This document shows, piece by piece, positions 1 through 5,213 of a stretch of DNA of 5,213 nucleotides (positions within the stretch are counted from its first letter, which is position 1; each line of letters opens with the position of its first letter). Made by a program: the position numbers and the translations under genes. Source of the DNA: an uncultured Lachnospiraceae bacterium (lineage in GTDB: Bacteria > Bacillota > Clostridia > Lachnospirales > Lachnospiraceae). A model generated the notes under the pieces. That model saw only the letters and a list, made by a program, of their open reading frames with translations, had not been told where the DNA came from and did not search any database. The stretch spans positions 1 through 5,213 of the forward strand of contig CABQGZ010000292.1 in the NCBI GenBank assembly GCA_902463835.1, given 5' to 3'.

Positions 1-1
1 A

Positions 2-3000
2 GAGGCATTGGAAGCCGCGTTTGCTGGAAAAGATCTCTTTGTTTCCACGGGAACAGGTTCCGGTAAAACGGAGTGCTTTATGTGGCCTTTGCTGGCAAAG
101 CTTGCGGCCGAGGCACGGAATACTCCTGCCAATTGGTCTATGCGTGGTGTCCGAACGATCATCATGTATCCGATGAATGCGCTTGTTTCAGATCAGGTTA
201 GCCGTTTGCGGAGATTGATTGGCGATTCCGAGCATAGATTCGTAAATGTTTTTCGAGAGACCTGCGGAGATGATTCGCGCCGCCCCCAGTTTGGTATGTA
301 TACGGGTAGGACGCCCTATGCTGGTAAGGAACCAAAACGCAGTGCGGATCGTTCACTTGTTGCGACTTACTCCGAAATGCTTAATGCAGAAACGGATGAA
401 GAAAAGGCGTTTTTGCAAAAGTTGATTAAAGATGGAAAATTTCCTGTCAAAGAGGATTTCCATGAGTTTCTTAGGAAACTTTATGATAGCAAGCATATCC
501 CCGATGATGAGGATGCAGAATTGGTTACCCGGTTTGAGATGCAACGGTTTTGCCCCGACATTCTCATTACGAACTATTCTATGCTTGAATATATGCTCCT
601 TCGCCCTATCGAGTCCAAAATATGGGCAGATACACAGAATTGGCTGAATGCGGACTCTAACAATAAACTTTTGTTTGTTATCGACGAAGCGCATATGTAT
701 CGTGGTTCGGCTGGTGGAGAAGTCTCGTTTCTGATTAGGCGGTTGTTCCATCGCCTTGGCATTGATCGCAGCCGAGTTCAGTTCATTTTGACAACAGCGA
801 GTATGCCGAATAAGAACGAGGAAGATCGACGTGTAATCCAAACATTTGCAAACGATTTGACTGCCTCCGATGATGGGCACGAATTCCATTACCTTGCGGG
901 TCAACAGGAAGAAATAGGAAGTGGCAGAGCATATGATATTCCTTTCGATAGATTCACTAAAGCACATCCCGAAAGCTTTGAAGGGGATAATGCGGAACGT
1001 CTTTTGGCGCTCAATAAGTTTTGGGAGGGGATCATCGACAGTCCTGCCCCATTCAGTACAGATAATAGTGCTTACCAATGGCTATATGACCATCTGGTAG
1101 ATTATGTGCCGTTCCGCGAATTGTTTAAGCTTTGCCGGGGTACGACCGCATCTTTGCAGGAGTTGGCACAGTCTATCTTCCCCAGTGCAGAGTTGGAAGA
1201 TGCTTTTCATGCTGTAGGTGTTATGCTTGCAATTGCACCACTGGCGCGAAGTGGAAGCGGGAGTGTCCTATTTCCTGCGAGAATGCACATGCTTTTTCGT
1301 GGTATCAAAGGTGTATACGCCTGTACTAACCCAGAATGTTCCTGCGCCCATACAGAAAATGGGTTGACATTGGGAGAGGTATATTTTACTGATGGCAATT
1401 TGACCTGTAAAAAATGCGGAAGTACGGTTTATGAGTTATATAACGATCGTCGCTGTGGAAGTATTTTCTTTAGAGGCTTTGTCTTAAAGCAAGACTTTGA
1501 CGATAGAAAGCGGACATACCTATGGCACTATCCTGGCATGATGAATGAGAATGAAGTGCAGGAAATACACCTGTTTGTCCCATCCGCAGACTATCAATTG
1601 CCGGAAAAGCAAGGAAAGAATAAGATACAACCATGCTATTTGGATGTTTGCAGTGGGTTTGTCGATTTCTCAGATGATTCATTGGATGGGAGTCCAGGAA
1701 TCCGAAAGTTGTACTATGGGGAATTTACCACGAAGGCTCGCCCTGATATATTGACATTCTCAACTTGTCCTCATTGCCGTCATGAACTGGGAAAAAGGCA
1801 ACTTACGTCATTTAGTACACGAGGAAACCAATCTTTCTTCAACTTGATTAAGGCACAGTTTGCTGCCCAGCCGGCAGTTCCGGAAAAAGTAGGGGAGCCG
1901 GATCGACTACCTAATGAAGGAAGAAAAATTTTGCTTTTCTCGGATAGCCGACAGCGCGCGGCAAAGTTGGCGCGCGATATGTCGGATGCCTCTGACGCAA
2001 CAGTGGCACGGCAGCTTGCTGCCATTGCTATCGACCGCATGGAGCATGAAGTTTCTGAGCAGTCGATGAATTATATCTATGACTATTTCGCTATGGTGGC
2101 CGTAGAGCATCATGTTCAAATTTTCCACGATAGTGAAAACGAAAAACAGCGGGAACGCTTAGTTGAACACGGAAGCATAGCTTCAAAAAACTACAAAAGA
2201 GCTAAGAGCAGAAGACAAGAATATCATCCTCGTTTTTCGATTGACAATGCTCCTACGCAGATGAAGGAGCAACTCTTGCACTTTTACTGTGGTGGATACA
2301 ATACATTGATAGATTCTGCTATAAGTTGGATAGAGCCTACGGATGAAGCAAAATGGAATGCAATTGACGCTTTGGAGGATGCAGGTATTGATGCTTCTGA
2401 AGAAGAATTTATGGAATTGTTCAACGCATGGATATTATCCACCTGCGATAGCGCAGTCATCCTTGGACACACAATTAAGGATACGACCCGCGAGAAAGTA
2501 CGGCCAAATTATGTGGGATACGGTGTCACGAAAGATTCGAAGTTTTCGACCAGTATACGAAAAATAATGGGGTGGAGCGACAATGACCCTATTTCAGCAA
2601 AATGGAATCGCATTTTGCGCGAGACCTTCATGGATGAGGGATCGGAGTCTAACGGCAAATACTACATTGATCTTTCGCGTGTTAAACCTCGCTTTGACTT
2701 GAGTCATACATGGTTTCGTTGTGAACACTGTTCAGAGTTGACGCCATATATGCTTAAAGGCAAGTGCCCAAACTGTCAGCACGAGAGTATTCATCCTATG
2801 ACAGATGCAGAAATTAGTGCACTGGATTTTTGGCGTAAACCTATCAACGACGCATTGCAGGGGGAACCGATTCGTGCAATTGATACGGAGGAACATACGG
2901 CACAGCTTTCTCATAAAGATCAGCGTGATGAACTGTGGTCTAAAACAGAGCAGTATGAACTTAGGTTTCAAGATTTCCTGCAAAACGGCGAAGCGCCTGT

Positions 3001-4972
3001 GGATATTCTAAGCAGCACCACCACCATGGAGGTTGGTATTGATATCGGTTCTTTGGTCGCTGTTGGTCTGCGCAATATTCCGCCCATGCGAGAAAACTAT
3101 CAGCAACGCGCTGGACGTGCTGGACGCCGTGGCTCAAGTCTGTCAACTATAGTAACTTTTTGCGAGGATGGCCCACACGACTCGCTGTATTTTTCAAACC
3201 CAGTCCCTATGTTTAGGGGAGACCCGAGAAAACCGTGGATAGATGTAGGAAGCGAAAAAATCGTTCAGCGACACCTTGGCATGGTAGCACTGCAGGCATA
3301 TCTCAGGTTGAAGGGGAATAGCCTTGATGTTATCCCTGCGATTGATTTTTTGGACGAGAATCTACAGGATTTTTACAGGTTCTTAGACACTTTCGCAATT
3401 GATTACATGAGCATTCTTGTGCCGACAAATTCGCAGAAGGTGTTGCGAAGTTATAAGTCGAGTCTAAAAGATTCTCTGTCGGTGCTAAAGTTAAAGCGGG
3501 ATGCACACCCTGAACTGTTTGAGTCGGATGGTAGTAGTGATTCAAGCAAGAAAACTTTTTTGGATGCGTTGTATGAAGAAGGTATTATTCCTACCTATTC
3601 ATTTCCCAAAAATGTTGTCAGCACATATATTTCCGATATAAACGGCAAAGTGAAGTATCAGGTGGAGCGAGGCTTAGATGTAGCTATCGGCGAGTATGCT
3701 CCTGGGCGAGCAATTGTTGTAGATAAAACGACTTATCAAATTGGAGGCTTGTATTATCCGGGCGGTGGCCGGACTGAACAAGCGGCTTATTCTCCGGCCA
3801 GGGCTTTTATTCAAGATGCGAGCTACTGCAAGAACATCTCTACCTGCACTGAATGTGGATGGTTCGGATTAGATGAGGATCATCCGCATAAATGCCCGTT
3901 TTGCGGGAACGACAAGCTTACACATATGCTTCCTATGCTACGCCCTTGGGGATTTGCGCCTCGCGACGCCAAGGCAATAGAACAAGCCCAATTAAGCGAA
4001 GAGTATACCGCAACACAACAGCCCCTTTATTCTACATTGCCTGATGCTGACGATGTTGTAGCTATTAAGGGATATTCCAACACCAAAATGGCGGTGCGCC
4101 CAAATCAGCGAATCATCATGCTCAACAAAGGCATTGGAGATAAAGGCTTCACCATCTGTTGCGACTGTGGTGCAGCGATGCCTGGTGATGATCCATCTGT
4201 ACTCAAAGATATCATGCGGCCTTATAGATCCAAGTTTCTTAGAACCCGCTGCAAGCACAATGAAACAAAGAATGTCAATCTCGGATATGACTTTATTACA
4301 GATATGCTTGTGCTGGAAATTGCCTTGGATCGACAGCAAGTTAGCATGGACCTCGCAAAAAATTCTTGGTTAAATCGTGCGGGACAGTCTCTTGCAGAAG
4401 CACTACGCTTGTCAGCATGCCAAGAGCTCGATATTGAGTTCACTGAGCTTGTTACTGGCTTTCGTGTTAGGCAGAATCAGAAGGGTGACTTTATTGACAT
4501 TTATCTCTACGACAGCCTTTCAAGCGGTGCAGGCTATGCCGTTAGCATTGAAGCATCTATCCAACAGTTGCTGATTAAAACAAGAGAATTGCTAAGTAGT
4601 TGCAACTGCGATAGTGCTTGTCATAAGTGCTTGAAGCACTATCGGAATCAATATGTCCATGGGTTGCTTGATCGCAGTGCTGCGCTTGATTTGCTGACAT
4701 GGGCAGAGAAAGGGGTTCGGAGTCCAATGCTCCCTGTTTACGAACAAAGAAACTTGCTGCAATCCGTAGAACAGATACTTCAATTCTCTGGTGTACATAT
4801 TGATTTTGACCACGAACCTATTGAGGCAGAGAGCTTCCATGGCAAAAAGAGGATTGTAGTATATCCCGCAATGTGGGCGAGACCTACCGAAAAAAATATG
4901 GTTTTTGTGAGCGACTCCTATTTGAAGTATGCAAAACCGTATGCATTAAAAACTATCGTAGGTGGGCTGTAA
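2..4972 (+). CDS. Giant DEAH-box SF2 helicase with DUF1998/MZB-type C-terminus, DruE-like (5' partial)
   Basis: Probable ATP-dependent nucleic-acid helicase or translocase of a defence system. Residues are counted from the TTG codon at base 8. That codon is probably an internal Leu, because the frame stays open to base 2 and Walker A follows too closely for a complete N-terminus. Visible in order: Walker A TGTGSGKTE (14-22), motif Ia YPMNALVSDQ (54-63), DILITNYSMLEYMLLRP (184-200), DEAH (226-229), motif III TTASMP (262-267), a Cys cluster (C439, C444, C446, C467, C470), CPHC (587-590), motif IV-like LLFSDSRQ (642-649), a zinc-ribbon pair CEHC/CPNC (905-923), motif V STTTMEVGIDIG (1003-1014) and motif VI QQRAGRAGRRG (1032-1042). 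The C-terminus has Cys pairs at 1280/1283 and 1296/1299, CCDC (1384-1387), YDSLSSGAGYA (1501-1511) and the MZB-type cluster CNCDSACHKC (1532-1541), then about 110 residues. All ATPase motifs look intact, with no frameshift. DUF1998 helicases include MrfA, DrmA and DruE; the length of over 1650 residues favours DruE, but this is inference. The helicase class is near certain; the Druantia label is moderate. Confidence 0.93.
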   Translation, partial: EALEAAFAGKDLFVSTGTGSGKTECFMWPLLAKLAAEARNTPANWSMRGVRTIIMYPMNALVSDQVSRLRRLIGDSEHRFVNVFRETCGDDSRRPQFGMYTGRTPYAGKEPKRSADRSLVATYSEMLNAETDEEKAFLQKLIKDGKFPVKEDFHEFLRKLYDSKHIPDDEDAELVTRFEMQRFCPDILITNYSMLEYMLLRPIESKIWADTQNWLNADSNNKLLFVIDEAHMYRGSAGGEVSFLIRRLFHRLGIDRSRVQFILTTASMPNKNEEDRRVIQTFANDLTASDDGHEFHYLAGQQEEIGSGRAYDIPFDRFTKAHPESFEGDNAERLLALNKFWEGIIDSPAPFSTDNSAYQWLYDHLVDYVPFRELFKLCRGTTASLQELAQSIFPSAELEDAFHAVGVMLAIAPLARSGSGSVLFPARMHMLFRGIKGVYACTNPECSCAHTENGLTLGEVYFTDGNLTCKKCGSTVYELYNDRRCGSIFFRGFVLKQDFDDRKRTYLWHYPGMMNENEVQEIHLFVPSADYQLPEKQGKNKIQPCYLDVCSGFVDFSDDSLDGSPGIRKLYYGEFTTKARPDILTFSTCPHCRHELGKRQLTSFSTRGNQSFFNLIKAQFAAQPAVPEKVGEPDRLPNEGRKILLFSDSRQRAAKLARDMSDASDATVARQLAAIAIDRMEHEVSEQSMNYIYDYFAMVAVEHHVQIFHDSENEKQRERLVEHGSIASKNYKRAKSRRQEYHPRFSIDNAPTQMKEQLLHFYCGGYNTLIDSAISWIEPTDEAKWNAIDALEDAGIDASEEEFMELFNAWILSTCDSAVILGHTIKDTTREKVRPNYVGYGVTKDSKFSTSIRKIMGWSDNDPISAKWNRILRETFMDEGSESNGKYYIDLSRVKPRFDLSHTWFRCEHCSELTPYMLKGKCPNCQHESIHPMTDAEISALDFWRKPINDALQGEPIRAIDTEEHTAQLSHKDQRDELWSKTEQYELRFQDFLQNGEAPVDILSSTTTMEVGIDIGSLVAVGLRNIPPMRENYQQRAGRAGRRGSSLSTIVTFCEDGPHDSLYFSNPVPMFRGDPRKPWIDVGSEKIVQRHLGMVALQAYLRLKGNSLDVIPAIDFLDENLQDFYRFLDTFAIDYMSILVPTNSQKVLRSYKSSLKDSLSVLKLKRDAHPELFESDGSSDSSKKTFLDALYEEGIIPTYSFPKNVVSTYISDINGKVKYQVERGLDVAIGEYAPGRAIVVDKTTYQIGGLYYPGGGRTEQAAYSPARAFIQDASYCKNISTCTECGWFGLDEDHPHKCPFCGNDKLTHMLPMLRPWGFAPRDAKAIEQAQLSEEYTATQQPLYSTLPDADDVVAIKGYSNTKMAVRPNQRIIMLNKGIGDKGFTICCDCGAAMPGDDPSVLKDIMRPYRSKFLRTRCKHNETKNVNLGYDFITDMLVLEIALDRQQVSMDLAKNSWLNRAGQSLAEALRLSACQELDIEFTELVTGFRVRQNQKGDFIDIYLYDSLSSGAGYAVSIEASIQQLLIKTRELLSSCNCDSACHKCLKHYRNQYVHGLLDRSAALDLLTWAEKGVRSPMLPVYEQRNLLQSVEQILQFSGVHIDFDHEPIEAESFHGKKRIVVYPAMWARPTEKNMVFVSDSYLKYAKPYALKTIVGGL

Positions 4973-5016
4973 AGAACGGTAACCGCGATGCTTTAGCATC
5001 GCGGTTACCGTTCTTT
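4971..5016. terminator. Perfect 21-bp hairpin, likely bidirectional terminator
   Basis: The left arm (4971-4991) and right arm (4996-5016) are exact reverse complements, separated by the four bases TTTA. The outer T and A could pair too, leaving only two unpaired bases. The left arm starts at the second base of the helicase TAA stop codon. The stem core is GC-rich and its ends are A-rich on the left (AAAGAA) and T-rich on the right (TTCTTT), so either strand would yield a stem ending in a short U-rich stretch. Its position between two convergent genes fits shared transcription termination. The T-run is interrupted by C and followed by GTGG, so termination may be less than complete. The repeat itself is seen directly; the function is inferred. 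Confidence 0.85.
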
Positions 5017-5074
5017 GTGGTGGAATTTATGTTAGAGATAATGAGGAGGTATTGACAAAATGCAAAGGTGCAAC

Positions 5075-5102
5075 TTTTGAGATTGTATTTCAATCGTCAA
5101 AA
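5075..5102. repeat. Small imperfect inverted repeat over the stop codon of the minus-strand gene
   Basis: TTTTGAGATTG (5075-5085) pairs with CAATCGTCAAAA (5091-5102) around the five-base loop TATTT, giving 11 pairs with one bulged C. The minus-strand stop codon (complement of 5090-5092) falls at the loop edge. The stem is AT-rich and no clear T-run follows on either strand, so it is a poor intrinsic terminator. It may be a minor 3' end structure of the minus-strand transcript, or chance. The pairing is directly visible; any role is a guess. Confidence 0.4.
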
Positions 5103-5213
5103 TTATCTCGCTGCATGGCTTCATCAATGGCACGGTTGATGTAGGCATTGACGGATTCCCCCTGCTGCGCTGCATGCGCCTGAATGACATCTTTTTTTCC
5201 TTTGGGCATACGG
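5090..5213 (-). CDS. Arc-like ribbon-helix-helix protein, C-terminal part (5' partial)
   Basis: Small putative DNA-binding protein. The minus strand reads from an in-frame Arg codon (5212-5210) into MPKGKKDVIQAHAAQQGESV (from 5209), continues NAYINRAIDEAMQRDNFDD, and stops at TGA (complement of 5090-5092). This is the pattern of Arc/MetJ-type ribbon-helix-helix proteins: a short strand (RMPKGKK), helix 1 (DVIQAHAAQQ), a turn (GES) and helix 2 (VNAYINRAIDEAMQR). Family members of about 50-60 residues usually have some residues before RMPKGKK, and the frame is open at the edge, so the ATG at 5209 is probably internal and the real start lies outside the window. Such proteins are annotated as antitoxin components or small transcriptional regulators, but no toxin partner is visible here. 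The gene converges on the helicase and is separated from it by the strong hairpin, so the two are unlikely to be co-transcribed. The fold assignment is fairly secure; the function is open. Confidence 0.8.
   Translation of the reverse strand, partial: RMPKGKKDVIQAHAAQQGESVNAYINRAIDEAMQRDNFDD

Noticed and set aside
8..10. TTG as the translation start of the helicase.
   Set aside because: The frame is open to the left edge, the sequence around it (EALEAAFAGKDLFVSTGTG) looks like the region just before Walker A of a longer helicase, and no ribosome binding site can be seen.
353..1078. A 241-codon open frame on the minus strand inside the helicase gene.
   Set aside because: It lies wholly opposite the clearly coding helicase frame, shows no recognisable domain and has an odd Cys/Ile/Arg-rich composition typical of a shadow frame.
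1954..1976. Short GCGCGC inverted repeat around 1954-1976.
   Set aside because: It lies within the helicase coding sequence at Arg/Ala codons next to motif IV, so codon content explains it.
2347..2609. Repeated 12-mer GCAAAATGGAAT, encoding AKWN twice.
   Set aside because: The match does not extend into a convincing protein or DNA repeat, so it is probably coincidence.
3992..4339. A 115-codon open frame on the minus strand.
   Set aside because: It is antisense to the conserved C-terminal region of the helicase, and I saw no domain to suggest that it is translated.
4873..5055. A 60-codon plus-strand frame overlapping the helicase end and the palindrome.
   Set aside because: It reads straight through the terminator-like hairpin and overlaps the helicase in another frame, so it is most likely spurious.
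5052..5090. TTGACA at 5052-5057 as a promoter -35 box.
   Set aside because: No convincing TATAAT-like box occurs 16-18 bases downstream on the plus strand, and no plus-strand gene follows it in the window.

Overview
The window is filled almost entirely by the 3' part of one very large plus-strand gene. It encodes a superfamily 2 DEAH-box helicase with multiple zinc-binding clusters and a C-terminal DUF1998/MZB-type domain. The reading frame is already open at base 2 and the nucleotide-binding Walker A motif lies at bases 47-73, so the true start is upstream of the window. At least 1656 residues are visible. The size, motif order and cysteine-rich C-terminus best match the giant helicases of anti-phage defence islands, with DruE of Druantia the closest match I can propose. 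DISARM DrmA-type and MrfA/SftH-type helicases share the fold but are normally much shorter. The assignment rests on recalled family features, not on a search, and no partner gene such as druH or druA-D is inside the window.

Layout: 2-4972 (+) is the helicase, partial at its 5' end. 4971-5016 is a perfect 21-bp inverted repeat that starts inside the helicase stop codon and looks like a terminator working in both directions. 5017-5089 is a short intergenic stretch containing a stray Shine-Dalgarno-like motif and part of a small imperfect hairpin. 5090-5213 (-) is the 3' end of a convergent gene for a small ribbon-helix-helix (Arc-like) protein, whose 5' end lies beyond the right edge.

Organism: the bases look moderate in GC by eye. 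The ribbon-helix-helix protein closely resembles small Arc-like proteins common in gut-type Firmicutes (Clostridia or Negativicutes), and a strong AGGAGG motif is present. A Bacillota host is my inference; there is no taxonomic marker gene.

The helicase is probably the last gene of its operon, sealed off by the palindrome from an unrelated convergent gene. If it is a defence gene, its partners should lie upstream, outside this window. No tRNA, rRNA, CRISPR array, insertion sequence or clear attachment site was seen.
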